DNA of 64,000 nucleotides from Chlorobaculum thiosulfatiphilum (GTDB taxonomy: Bacteria; Bacteroidota; Chlorobiia; Chlorobiales; Chlorobiaceae): contig NZ_VDCH01000003.1 of the NCBI RefSeq assembly GCF_006265165.1, positions 62,001-126,000 of the forward strand, in the 5' to 3' direction. The notes under the pieces were generated by a model. It was given only the letters and a program-made list of their open reading frames with translations, did no database searches and was not told the origin of the DNA. The translations under genes were made by a program, and so were the position numbers. Below, one piece after another: positions 26,493 to 34,451 of this stretch (position 1 is the stretch's first letter; every line of letters begins with the position of its first letter).

Positions 26493-26924
26493 TCAGTCAC
26501 GGACGTTGAAGGTGAAGGCGGGATTGCCGAGCTCCGGCGAGAGGATGGTCGCCTTCCAGAGGGTGCGGCCGCTCCTGCACTTGACGACGATGCCCGCGCC
26601 CTCCCATGCGCCGTCGGGTTGCCGCTTCAGCGTGACCTGGTTCTTGCCCATCATCATGCCTGGCATGGAGAGGTCGAGAATCAGGGTCGAGGGCAGCCCT
26701 TCCGCCGGGGCCATCGTCACTTTGAAGGTCAGCTCCTGCATGTGCCTGACCGGCCTCGGCGTAATGTCGAGGGTCACTTGTCGTTTGCCAGCCTGTTTGG
26801 TGCAGGGGCCGTTATGGATGGCGTTGCTGTCGGCGGCGTAATCGGCCAGCGCTGGCGTCGCGCCGAGGGTCATCGCCAGGAGGAGCGCCGTTCCGGCGCG
26901 TTTCAGTAAACGTCGTAAAACCAT
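26493..26924 (-). CDS. Exported YtkA-like protein in the cbb3 operon
   Basis: A 143-residue protein with a signal peptide (RRLLKRAGTALLLAMTLGATPALA) and a small beta-sandwich of the YtkA type. The Met-rich SMPGMMMG stretch near residue 90 could bind copper. It sits between ccoH and ccoI with its start inside the ccoH 3' end (22-base overlap), so a periplasmic metal-handling role in cbb3 assembly is plausible but inferred from context. Confidence 0.7.
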   Translation of the reverse strand: MVLRRLLKRAGTALLLAMTLGATPALADYAADSNAIHNGPCTKQAGKRQVTLDITPRPVRHMQELTFKVTMAPAEGLPSTLILDLSMPGMMMGKNQVTLKRQPDGAWEGAGIVVKCRSGRTLWKATILSPELGNPAFTFNVRD

Positions 26925-27340
26925 GATTTGCTGGTGTTTAGGTTGTTTGCGGAAAGATCGATCCTGACCAGCCATTTGCCCTTGGCGGGCACATCGACCG
27001 TTGCTTGATAAATGCCGGGCGCGGTTTCGCGCATGGCGCGGGTTACATCCTGGCCGCTGCTCTGAACCTTGCCGATGAAGAGCTTCACGGCGGCGTTTGT
27101 CAGCGGCTTGCCGTGTTCAGTGAGCACGAAGGTCAGTTCGTTCTCGCCCGGCCGGATCGACGCCGGTCTTCTGACTTCGAGGCCGATGCGCCGCTCCTCT
27201 GTTTTTTCGCGGAACCAGCTACTCTGCCTCAGGTAATAGTCTGGCTCCACGAGTCCATCGGCGTTGCGGAATGCCGCCACGAGGCCGCTGATCATGGCAA
27301 ACAGAAACAGCGCGTAAATGGCGATAATGAATGGTTTCAC
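26903..27340 (-). CDS. ccoH: cbb3 oxidase assembly protein CcoH (FixH)
   Basis: A 145-residue protein with one N-terminal TM segment (FIIAIYALFLFAMISGLVAAF), the FixH-typical DYYLRQS segment after the membrane, and a periplasmic beta domain ending with a KGKWLVRIDL motif. CcoH is a stable assembly partner of cbb3 oxidase. It overlaps the ccoG stop by 4 bases. Confidence 0.9.
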   Translation of the reverse strand: MKPFIIAIYALFLFAMISGLVAAFRNADGLVEPDYYLRQSSWFREKTEERRIGLEVRRPASIRPGENELTFVLTEHGKPLTNAAVKLFIGKVQSSGQDVTRAMRETAPGIYQATVDVPAKGKWLVRIDLSANNLNTSKSWFYDVY

Positions 27341-28449
27341 AGAAATCCCGCCTCCCTGCTGATTGAAATATCCCTGCCTTTGAGCGTCAGCTTCACCGTG
27401 TCACGTTTTCCTTCCGCCCTGATGAGCACCTTGTTTCTCGCCTCGCCGAAGGGCTTGATGGAAACGGTGCGCTCGCCGATGAGCGTCGCGCCATCCGGTG
27501 CTTCGATGGTCAGTTCGAGCGGCTCGCCGGTGTTGTTGTAGATCGTGTAAGCGTAGCGGTTCAGCCCGGCGGGCAGCGGCTCCTGCACCCGGCTGAGGGT
27601 GAATTCGACCGGCGGACGCATGGCGAAGAGCAGCACGACCACCAGCGCCGAGGCGGCGGTGATGGCCGCGAGCCAGAAGGTTTTCGGGCGGATGATTTTG
27701 CCCTTGTAGTTCGGGAAGGGTGGCAGGTTGCGCTTGCCGCTCTTCAGCCAGCAGGCGTCGATGCACTCCGCGCAGGCGATGCAACTGTTGCTGAGTCCCT
27801 CTTTGATGTCGATGCCGACCGGGCAGATGCGTACGCAGTCGTCGCACTTCATGCAGGTGGAGTCGCGCGACTTGTCGTACTCGATCACCAGCGTATCCTT
27901 GTCGAACAGGGTGTTCTGCATGAAGGCGTAGGGGCAGATCGTGGTGCAGAATTTGCGCCCGAACAGGGCCAGTTCGAGCCACACCACCGCCCAGAGCACG
28001 ATGAAGAATCCGGCGATCAAGGGCGAGGTGAACAGCCCGCGAATGGCTGCCGCCGGGGGCACGAAGTACCAGATCATGGTGATCGAGACCAGTGCCGAGA
28101 CCGGCAGTAGCACGAGCTTTTGCAAGGTCTTGCGGTGCTGCTTGCCGAAAATCGCGGCGAGGCTTTCGGCCAGGTCGAGCAGCACGGTCTGCGGGCAGAG
28201 CCAGCCGCACCAGACCCGTCCGAAAATTATCGTGACCGCCGAGATGAAGAGCAGCAGAAAAAGGGTGGCCGCGAGGATGAGATAGAAGTCGCCGATCCGG
28301 ATGACCGAGCCGAAAAAGTAGAGGTTCAGCTCCCGCAGGTCGAACCGGAAGGCGCTCTGCCCGTTGACTTGCAGGAACGGCAGGCCGGTGAGGAGAAGGG
28401 CCTGAAGGAGTTCGACGGCTCTCCGGTAACGTTTCCAGACAATCTGCAT
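27337..28449 (-). CDS. ccoG: cbb3 oxidase accessory protein CcoG, 2[4Fe-4S] membrane protein
   Basis: A 370-residue FixG/CcoG/RdxA protein. The CGWLCPQTVLLDLAE segment near residue 85 and two ferredoxin motifs (CMKCDDCVRICPVG and CIACAECIDAC) near residues 195-235 are visible, with five or so TM segments and a C-terminal periplasmic Ig-like domain. It reduces Cu(II) for delivery to the oxidase. Part of the minus-strand cco operon, 81 bases after ccoP. Confidence 0.92.
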   Translation of the reverse strand: MQIVWKRYRRAVELLQALLLTGLPFLQVNGQSAFRFDLRELNLYFFGSVIRIGDFYLILAATLFLLLFISAVTIIFGRVWCGWLCPQTVLLDLAESLAAIFGKQHRKTLQKLVLLPVSALVSITMIWYFVPPAAAIRGLFTSPLIAGFFIVLWAVVWLELALFGRKFCTTICPYAFMQNTLFDKDTLVIEYDKSRDSTCMKCDDCVRICPVGIDIKEGLSNSCIACAECIDACWLKSGKRNLPPFPNYKGKIIRPKTFWLAAITAASALVVVLLFAMRPPVEFTLSRVQEPLPAGLNRYAYTIYNNTGEPLELTIEAPDGATLIGERTVSIKPFGEARNKVLIRAEGKRDTVKLTLKGRDISISREAGFL

Positions 28450-28529
28450 GGCGCTGAACAGTGTGTGGTTGAGAGCTTACAAGAGCGCAAGCCCCGGACC
28501 TGGTTCCTCCGGGGCTGCGTTTTCAGGAG

Positions 28530-28991
28530 CTATTTTCTCAGGCTTTCGATGAAGGCGACGATCTTGTAGATCTTGTCGTTGCCGAGCTGCTGGCCGAACG
28601 GCGGCATTCCGTTGGGCCGACCAGCCGAGATCGACTCGAACAGATCGCCGGGCGTCGAGCCGTACTTCAGCGCGACCTTCAGGTTCGGGCCGATGCCTCC
28701 GCTGGCGTCCGACATGTGGCAGGCCGCGCAGCTCGCTTCGTATTCACCCTTGCCCGCGGCGATGGCCTCCGCTTTGCCGACGTACATGCCGGGATTGGCA
28801 GGCGCGGCTGCCGCCGATTTCCGGGCGGCTTTCATCTCCTCGTCGTACTGCTTGTAGAATGACCAGCCAGAAATGGCGGGCGTGAAGCGTGCGACATAGA
28901 CGACGAGAAAGACGATCACCCCGATAAAGAACGCAAACCACCCTTTGGGAATCTTGTTGTGACCCTCCTGCGGGACTCCGGAATCATTCAT
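28530..28991 (-). CDS. ccoP: cbb3 oxidase subunit III CcoP, with a single haem c
   Basis: A 153-residue protein: one N-terminal TM segment (FAFFIGVIVFLVVYVARF), a linker with Ala/Pro, and one cytochrome c domain (SCAACH near residue 85, Met ligand region GMPPFGQQL near residue 128). Typical CcoP has two CxxCH haem sites in about 300 residues; only one is found here. It follows ccoQ in the operon and probably feeds electrons to CcoO/CcoN. Confidence 0.88.
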   Translation of the reverse strand: MNDSGVPQEGHNKIPKGWFAFFIGVIVFLVVYVARFTPAISGWSFYKQYDEEMKAARKSAAAAPANPGMYVGKAEAIAAGKGEYEASCAACHMSDASGGIGPNLKVALKYGSTPGDLFESISAGRPNGMPPFGQQLGNDKIYKIVAFIESLRK

Positions 28992-29030
28992 GTGAACCTC
29001 CTCGTAACAGGTTTCTTGAACGGTTGCTGA

Positions 29031-29192
29031 TTAGTCGTGATGCTCTTTTTTGTCGTCGTCCTGGAGCATCCGGTATTTGGGTTCCTCGACCTTCTTCTTG
29101 CGCTTCGGGTTGAAATAGTAGGCAATGATGCCCGCCATCACAAGCGCAAGGATAATGGTGAAGGCGACATAGGCTATCTGCGAAAAGTTCAT
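29031..29192 (-). CDS. ccoQ: cbb3 oxidase small subunit CcoQ
   Basis: A 53-residue single-span protein: MNFSQIAYVAFTIILALVMA..., then a basic stretch NPKRKKKVEE and the tail PKYRMLQDDDKKEHHD. The position between ccoO and ccoP, the size and the basic juxtamembrane patch fit CcoQ/FixQ. The start overlaps the ccoO stop by 4 bases. The tail strongly resembles that of CcoS in the same operon. Confidence 0.8.
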   Translation of the reverse strand: MNFSQIAYVAFTIILALVMAGIIAYYFNPKRKKKVEEPKYRMLQDDDKKEHHD

Positions 29193-29860
29193 TGCTGACT
29201 CTCCATTGCCTTGACGTCACGCCCGAGCTTCTGCATGTAGGCGATGATGGCGTCCATTTCGGTCAGCTCGCCCCGCAGCGCCGCCGGAGTCACCTCGTCG
29301 CGCGTGGCTTTCGAGTCGTAATCGGGCGCGGTGACTCTTGCCTTGTAGTCGGCGATCTGCTGCTGAACCTCAGCCTCCGAATAGCCGTAGCCGAGAATCT
29401 GCGTTTTTCTGAATGACTCGGAGGTGTCGAGTTTGTTTTCGGCGAGCCAGCCGTATGGCGGCATGTTGGATTTTCCGAACATCGACTGCGGGCTGTGCAT
29501 GTGCCGGTAGTGCCACGAATCGGGATATTTGCCGCCGATGCGGTTCAGGTCGGGGCCGGTGCGTTTCGATCCCCAGAGGAAGGGACGATCCCAGGCGAAC
29601 TCCTCGGCCTTCGAGTACTCGCCGTAGCGCAACACTTCGGTGCGGAGCGGGCGGACGGTTTGCGTGTGGCAGTTGTTGCACCCCTCGCGCATGTAGAGGT
29701 CGCGCCCCTCCTGCTCGATCGACGTGTAGGGTTTGACGTAAGCGCTCACCGGCTGGGTCGATGGCATGAACATCGGCACGAACACCGTAACCACCGTGCC
29801 GACAAGGATGACCAGCGTCGCAATGACCGCGAAGACGACCGGTTTTGAATAGATCCCCAT
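29189..29860 (-). CDS. ccoO: cbb3 oxidase subunit II CcoO (monohaem cytochrome c)
   Basis: A 223-residue protein with one N-terminal TM segment and a periplasmic haem c domain: REGCNNCHTQTVRPL near residue 58, and a later HMHSPQSMFGKSNMPPYGWL with the axial Met. These are the FixO signature segments. It follows ccoN by 30 bases and transfers electrons from CcoP to the CcoN haems. Confidence 0.95.
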   Translation of the reverse strand: MGIYSKPVVFAVIATLVILVGTVVTVFVPMFMPSTQPVSAYVKPYTSIEQEGRDLYMREGCNNCHTQTVRPLRTEVLRYGEYSKAEEFAWDRPFLWGSKRTGPDLNRIGGKYPDSWHYRHMHSPQSMFGKSNMPPYGWLAENKLDTSESFRKTQILGYGYSEAEVQQQIADYKARVTAPDYDSKATRDEVTPAALRGELTEMDAIIAYMQKLGRDVKAMESQQ

Positions 29861-29890
29861 GATGCAAACTCCTTTTTCAGGTTTGGTGGT

Positions 29891-31285
29891 TTAAGCTTTC
29901 GAGGTGGCCGCTGGCGCCTGCCTGACGGTCTGGATGATGTTCCAGGCGAAGACAAGGATACCGATGAAGTAGATGACTCCCGCGGCGAAGCGCATCCTGT
30001 AGTAGGGATAGAGCGAGGTCAGTCCGTCGAGGAAGCTGTACATGAGCGAGCCGTCGGGATTGGTGGCTTTCCACATCGCGGCCATCTGGATGCCGCCGAT
30101 CCACATCGTGACCGTCCAGGCGAGCTGGCCGACGAGGATGAGCCAGAAGTGCGCGTTGGCGAGCTTCACGCTGTACAGCTCGCGGTCCGTGATTCTCGGA
30201 ATCATGTAGTAAAACGAGGCGGAGATGATCATCGTCACCCACCCCATCGTGCCCATGTGCACGTGGCCGATCACCCAGTCGGTGTAGTGGAAGAAAGCGT
30301 TGAGCGTCCGCAGCCCCTGCAACGGCCCCTGCAAGGTCTGAAGTCCGTAGAAGGTGATGCCGATGATGAAGAACTTGGTCAGGTAGTTGGTGCGCATCTG
30401 ATCCCAGTTGCCCTGAAGCGTGTAGTAGCCGTTGACCACCGATCCCCACGACGGGGCGATGAGGAAGATGCTGAAGGCGATGGCCACCGTCTGGATCCAC
30501 TCCGGCAGCGGGGTGAGCATCAGGTGGTGCGCGCCCGTCCAGAGGTAGGCGAAGATCAGCGCCCAGAACGAGACGATCGAGAGCCGGTGGCTGTAGATCG
30601 GCAGTCCGGTGGCCTTGGGCAAAAAGTAGTAGAACATCGCCAGCACCGGCACGGTAAAGATGAAGCCCACGATGTTGTGGCCGTACCACCACTGCACGTT
30701 GGCGTCGTTGCCGCCGGCGTAGATGCTGTAGGATTTGTAGAGGTTGAGTGGAATTTCGAGGTTGTTGACGATGTAGAGCACCGCGATGGTCACGGTCATG
30801 GAGACCAGGTACCAGAGCGAGATGTACATCTGCTTCTCCTGCCGCTTGATGAGAATGGCGAAGACGTTGATGGCGAACATCACCCACATGATGACCACGC
30901 CGACGTCGAGCGGCCACTCAAGCTCGGCGTACTCCTTGGTGGTGTTCATGCCCGCCATGAGGGTCACGGCGGCGGCGGCGATGGCGGCGTTGAAAACCCA
31001 GAGATGCGCTTTGGCCAGACGCGGAAAGGGCAGCGGCGTACGCGTGAGCCGTTGCAGCATGTAGTAGGCGGTGGCGAAAATGCCCGAAAGCCCGAAGCCG
31101 ACGCCAAGCCCGTTGGTGTGCACGACGCGCAGGCGTCCAAAGCTGAGCCACGGGGTCAGGTTCAGCGCCGGGTCGAACATCTCGAAAGCGAGCCATAGTC
31201 CGATGACAAGCCCGATGACAAGCCAGAAAAGCGCTGAAAATGCGAAACCCCGGACAACGGAGTAATCATAACCGGTGTCGTTCAT
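29891..31285 (-). CDS. ccoN: cbb3-type cytochrome c oxidase subunit I
   Basis: Catalytic haem-copper subunit of 464 residues with about twelve TM segments. Ligand motifs are visible: RVVHTNGLGVGFGLSG (low-spin haem His near residue 55), WWYGHNIVGF near residue 198 (CuB), GAHHLMLTP near residue 247, and VIGHVHMGTMGW near residue 340. There is no His-Tyr of the A-type, as expected for C-type oxidases. It is the first gene of the cco operon and lies downstream of a 275-base non-coding leader. Confidence 0.96.
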   Translation of the reverse strand: MNDTGYDYSVVRGFAFSALFWLVIGLVIGLWLAFEMFDPALNLTPWLSFGRLRVVHTNGLGVGFGLSGIFATAYYMLQRLTRTPLPFPRLAKAHLWVFNAAIAAAAVTLMAGMNTTKEYAELEWPLDVGVVIMWVMFAINVFAILIKRQEKQMYISLWYLVSMTVTIAVLYIVNNLEIPLNLYKSYSIYAGGNDANVQWWYGHNIVGFIFTVPVLAMFYYFLPKATGLPIYSHRLSIVSFWALIFAYLWTGAHHLMLTPLPEWIQTVAIAFSIFLIAPSWGSVVNGYYTLQGNWDQMRTNYLTKFFIIGITFYGLQTLQGPLQGLRTLNAFFHYTDWVIGHVHMGTMGWVTMIISASFYYMIPRITDRELYSVKLANAHFWLILVGQLAWTVTMWIGGIQMAAMWKATNPDGSLMYSFLDGLTSLYPYYRMRFAAGVIYFIGILVFAWNIIQTVRQAPAATSKA

Positions 31286-31560
31286 GCCCTTCTCCTGAAT
31301 CTGGTTGATGAAAAGATAGTGAGGAAGGGCACCGCTGAATCAGCCGTTATCCAGGTTCTGAAGCAGTGGATTCCGGTGAAGTGAAACGCGAATGACGGGG
31401 GTCAGGGTGTCCCATGTTGATGAGCAATGGCCGCAATGTAAAGAACAGTGTTTATAACAATTGTATAATGCAAATGTACGAAACCGGCGTTTTAGGGGAA
31501 AGAAAAATCGACGGTTACGGCATCGTGTCGGGTGATTTGGCGGCGGGGCCGGAAACGCGA
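31286..31560. other. Upstream region of the cco operon
   Basis: No gene is seen. The part near 31440-31480 is AT-rich (TTTATAACAATTGTATAATGC) and could contain the ccoN promoter on the minus strand. I looked for an FNR-type TTGAT-N4-ATCAA site and found none that is convincing. Confidence 0.5.
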
Positions 31561-31586
31561 AAAGGCCCCCTTTCGAGGGAGCCTTT
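31561..31586 (-). terminator. Terminator after mtnA
   Basis: AAAGGC and GCCTTT enclose a CCC/GGG pair with one mismatch and a short TTTCGA loop. In the minus orientation a short T run (CCTTTT) follows. It separates mtnA from the cco promoter region. Confidence 0.75.
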
Positions 31587-31614
31587 CGTTGTGCGTGAGC
31601 GTTGTGGCGATGGA

Positions 31615-32679
31615 TCAGCCGTTGACTACGCGGGCAAGCCCTTCGTTGTAGTTGCCGACGACCGCCTCTTTTTCGGTGATGATGCCGCGGATGAGCGTGC
31701 CGGGGGTCACGTCGAAGGCGAAGTTCACCACCGGAGTCGTCGGCGTGGCGACCTGTGTGCCGAAGATTTTGCGCAGCTCGTCGGCGTCGCGCTCCTCGAT
31801 CGGAATCTGCGACCCTTCCGACATGGTGATGTCGATGGTCGAGACCGGCGCGGCGATGTAGAACGGCAGGCCGTGATATTTCGCGCTGATGGCGTGGGCG
31901 TAGGTGCCGATCTTGTTGGCCGAATCGCCGTTGGCCACGATGCGATCCGCGCCGGTGACGGCGAAGTCGATCATGCCGCGCTGCATCAGAATCGCCGACG
32001 AGGAGTCGGAGATCGAGGCGAACGGAATGCCGTCGTGCTCCAGCTCCCAGGCGGTGAGGCGCAAGCCCTGCAAGAGCGGGCGGCTTTCGGCGGTGATGAC
32101 GCGCTCGATCAGCCCCTCCTGATACGCCAGGCGGATCACGCCAAGCGCCGTGCCAATGCCGCAGCAGGCGAGCGTGCCGGTGTTGCAGTGCGTGAGCACG
32201 TTGAGCTTGCGGGTCTTGAGCACGTCGGCGAAATCCTGCTTCAAGAGCTCGACGCCGTGGCGAGCGATCTTGTCGCAGTTGTCGATTTCGTCGTTGTGGA
32301 TTTTGTACGCCATGTCGGTCATCTTCGCGAAAAGCGCTTCGAGCGAATCGGCCTCGTAATTGGCGTCATAGACATCCTGCATCTTTCTCGTGGCGAAGAA
32401 CAGGTTCACGGCGGTCGGGCGCGAGGCGTTGACCTCGGCGACGAGGTTCGCGAAATATGCCGGGAAGCCCGCCTTGTCGCCCTGGTAGGCGTTGATGCCG
32501 AGCATCACGGTGTAGCCCGCCGAAGCGCCGATGAGCGGAGCGCCACGCACGGCGAGAGTCTTGATGGCCTCGATGGCCTCAAGATAATTCTGTGTCTCGA
32601 CATAGATCTCCTTCAGGGGAAGGTAGCGCTGGTCGAGGTATCGGAAGGTTCCGTTTTTAAAAGAGATAGCGTCTATCAT
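31615..32679 (-). CDS. mtnA: S-methyl-5-thioribose-1-phosphate isomerase
   Basis: A 354-residue enzyme of the eIF2B-like family that converts methylthioribose-1-phosphate to methylthioribulose-1-phosphate in methionine salvage. Signature stretches are VRGAPLIGASAGY near residue 46, THCNTGTLACCGIGTALGVI near residue 160 with the catalytic Cys, and TGADRIVANGDSANKIGTY near residue 245 with the catalytic Asp. It lies 24 bases after the nucleoside phosphorylase gene and is probably cotranscribed. No later methionine-salvage gene is present in the window. Confidence 0.93.
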   Translation of the reverse strand: MIDAISFKNGTFRYLDQRYLPLKEIYVETQNYLEAIEAIKTLAVRGAPLIGASAGYTVMLGINAYQGDKAGFPAYFANLVAEVNASRPTAVNLFFATRKMQDVYDANYEADSLEALFAKMTDMAYKIHNDEIDNCDKIARHGVELLKQDFADVLKTRKLNVLTHCNTGTLACCGIGTALGVIRLAYQEGLIERVITAESRPLLQGLRLTAWELEHDGIPFASISDSSSAILMQRGMIDFAVTGADRIVANGDSANKIGTYAHAISAKYHGLPFYIAAPVSTIDITMSEGSQIPIEERDADELRKIFGTQVATPTTPVVNFAFDVTPGTLIRGIITEKEAVVGNYNEGLARVVNG

Positions 32680-32703
32680 GTATCGGTGTTGCCTTGTTTG
32701 GAA

Positions 32704-33525
32704 TTAAAGGTTTGCGACGACGTTTCTGAAGATGGTGGTCATGTGTGGCTCGGCGCGGCTGGAGACCTCGATGATCTCCTCGATGCCGACCGGCACGAGG
32801 CAGTCCGGGAAGCACTCGTCGGTGACGATCGACATGCCGAACACCTCGGTGCCCTGATGCACGGCGGCGATCACCTCCGGCACGGTGGACATGCCGACCA
32901 CGTCAGCGCCGATGGCGCGCAACATGCGGTACTCGGCGCGGGTTTCGAGGCACGGGCCGGTGACGGCGACATAAACGCCGCGCTGCACCTTGATGCCGTG
33001 TTCGAGCGCCACTTTTTCGGCGATGTCGAGAATCCTCGGAGAATATGGAGCGCACATGTCGGGGAAGCGTGGGCCGATTTCAGGATCGTTCGGGCCGATG
33101 AGCGGGTTTGTGCCGAGCAGGTTGATGTGGTCGTCGATGAGCATGATGTCGCCCTTGCTGTAGCCGGGGTTCATGCCGCCGCAGGCGTTGGTGATCCCGA
33201 GCGTCCTGACGCCCAGCTCCTTCATGACCCTGATCGGAAAGACGATCTGCGCCATCGCGTAGCCTTCGTAGAAGTGGAAGCGCCCCTGCATGGCGACCAC
33301 CTTCTTGCCCGCGAGAGTGCCGAAGATCAGCTTACCGTGATGGGTTTCAACCGTCGAAATCGGGAAATAGGGAATGTCGGCATAGTCGAGCGCGAAGTCG
33401 ATCTCGATCTCCTTGACGAGTCCGCCGAGGCCGGTACCGAGCACGATGCCCACCGGATACTCCGCCGTGGTTTTTTTTCTGATGTATTCTACGGCCTCCC
33501 GGATTTTCTGCCTTTGTTCAGTCAT
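32704..33525 (-). CDS. Purine nucleoside phosphorylase (class I, PNP/MTAP family)
   Basis: A 273-residue trimeric-type phosphorylase. The phosphate-site GTGLGGLV near residue 30, the family block VETHHGKLIFG, QGRFHFYEGY near residue 80, ITNACGGMNPGYSKGDIMLIDDHIN near residue 110, and GMSTVPEVIAA near residue 210 are visible. It splits purine nucleosides, and together with adjacent mtnA might also handle methylthioadenosine or methylthioinosine. The ATG at 33525 is used; the upstream extension in the frame lies in a 9-base repeat array and is not coding. Confidence 0.88.
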   Translation of the reverse strand: MTEQRQKIREAVEYIRKKTTAEYPVGIVLGTGLGGLVKEIEIDFALDYADIPYFPISTVETHHGKLIFGTLAGKKVVAMQGRFHFYEGYAMAQIVFPIRVMKELGVRTLGITNACGGMNPGYSKGDIMLIDDHINLLGTNPLIGPNDPEIGPRFPDMCAPYSPRILDIAEKVALEHGIKVQRGVYVAVTGPCLETRAEYRMLRAIGADVVGMSTVPEVIAAVHQGTEVFGMSIVTDECFPDCLVPVGIEEIIEVSSRAEPHMTTIFRNVVANL

Positions 33526-33646
33526 GATATTCCCTGTGATTTTAATGGTTTGAAACGGCGAGGAAAAAAAGACATTCAATATAAGCAGCAAGGGGGAGAA
33601 GAGGAAATTGGGGAAGAGGAGGAAGTGGGCGAATGTAATGTAAGAT

Positions 33647-33748
33647 GTGGATTTGGTGGACGCTGTGAACATTGTGGACAGAAGATGAAGACGATACTTC
33701 GCAGCACTCTATTCTCTTACATTCGTCCACCAAGTCCACTTTCTCCCC
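33647..33748. repeat. Inverted pair of 9-base-period arrays (GTCCAC-NNN type, array B)
   Basis: Plus-strand units GTGGAT, GTGGAC, GTGAAC and GTGGAC begin at 33647, 33656, 33665 and 33674, exactly 9 apart. The reverse units GTCCAC are at 33725 and 33734, with a decayed third at 33743. Flanking AATGTAA/TTACATT pieces are also mirrored. It sits between yggS and the nucleoside phosphorylase, in the leader of the latter. Confidence 0.88.
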
Positions 33749-33750
33749 AC

Positions 33751-34440
33751 TCACCGCCACCCGAAAATCGCTGTGCCGATGCGAATCATCGTTGCGCCTT
33801 CGAGGATTGCCTCCTCGAAATCGCCGCTCATGCCCATCGACAGCTCGGTGAGGAGCGTCGGGTCGGGGGCGTTCTGGCGGAGCTTTTCGAGCGTCTGGCG
33901 GAGTTCCGCGAATTCGCGGCGGGCTTCCACCGGGTCGGGCGAGGCGATGGTCATGAGTCCCCGCAGCCGTACGTTCGGCAGGGCGAAGCACTCTTCGGCG
34001 GCTTGGAGCACCGATCCGGGATCGAGGCCGTACTTGCTGCCTTCGCGCGACGTGTTCACTTCGAGCAGGAAATCGACGTCGATGCCGTGTTGCTCGGCGC
34101 GTTTCGACAGCTCCTCGGCGGTGCTCACCTTGTCGATGCCGTGGATCATCGCCGCCTTGCCGACGATCTGGCGCACCTTGTTGGACTGGAGGTGGCCGAT
34201 GAAGTGCCAGTCGAGCGGCAGCCCCGACAGTTCGGGCGCTTCGAGCTTTTCGAGAAACTCCTGCACGTAGCTCTCGCCGAACTCCCGCTGGCCCGCATCC
34301 CACGCCTCGCGCACGGCGGCGGCGCTTTTGGTCTTCGAGACGGCGATGAGCGTTACCTCATCTTCGCTCCGGCCCGCCTTTCGGCAGGCCTCAGCGATCT
34401 GTTCCCTGACGGCAGCGAGGTTCGACGAGACGCTTTCCAT
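33751..34440 (-). CDS. yggS: PLP homeostasis protein, YggS/PROSC family
   Basis: A 229-residue single-domain TIM-barrel PLP-binding protein. VTLIAVSKTKSAAAVREA near residue 30 contains the PLP lysine, IGHLQSNKVRQIV near residue 81 is the family signature, and the end LSMGMSGDFEEAILEGATMIRIGTAIFG closes the phosphate site. It keeps PLP levels in balance. It overlaps no neighbour but is 11 bases after the cyclophilin gene. Confidence 0.93.
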   Translation of the reverse strand: MESVSSNLAAVREQIAEACRKAGRSEDEVTLIAVSKTKSAAAVREAWDAGQREFGESYVQEFLEKLEAPELSGLPLDWHFIGHLQSNKVRQIVGKAAMIHGIDKVSTAEELSKRAEQHGIDVDFLLEVNTSREGSKYGLDPGSVLQAAEECFALPNVRLRGLMTIASPDPVEARREFAELRQTLEKLRQNAPDPTLLTELSMGMSGDFEEAILEGATMIRIGTAIFGWR

Positions 34441-34451
34441 GCTTTCGACGA

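Noticed and set aside
24646-26841. Long plus-strand frame over ccoI
   Set aside because: Antisense shadow of ccoI and the YtkA-like gene.
28984-29220. 78-codon minus-strand frame over the ccoQ region
   Set aside because: Overlaps ccoQ in another frame; the 53-codon ccoQ frame at 29031-29192 fits the operon and family, this one does not.
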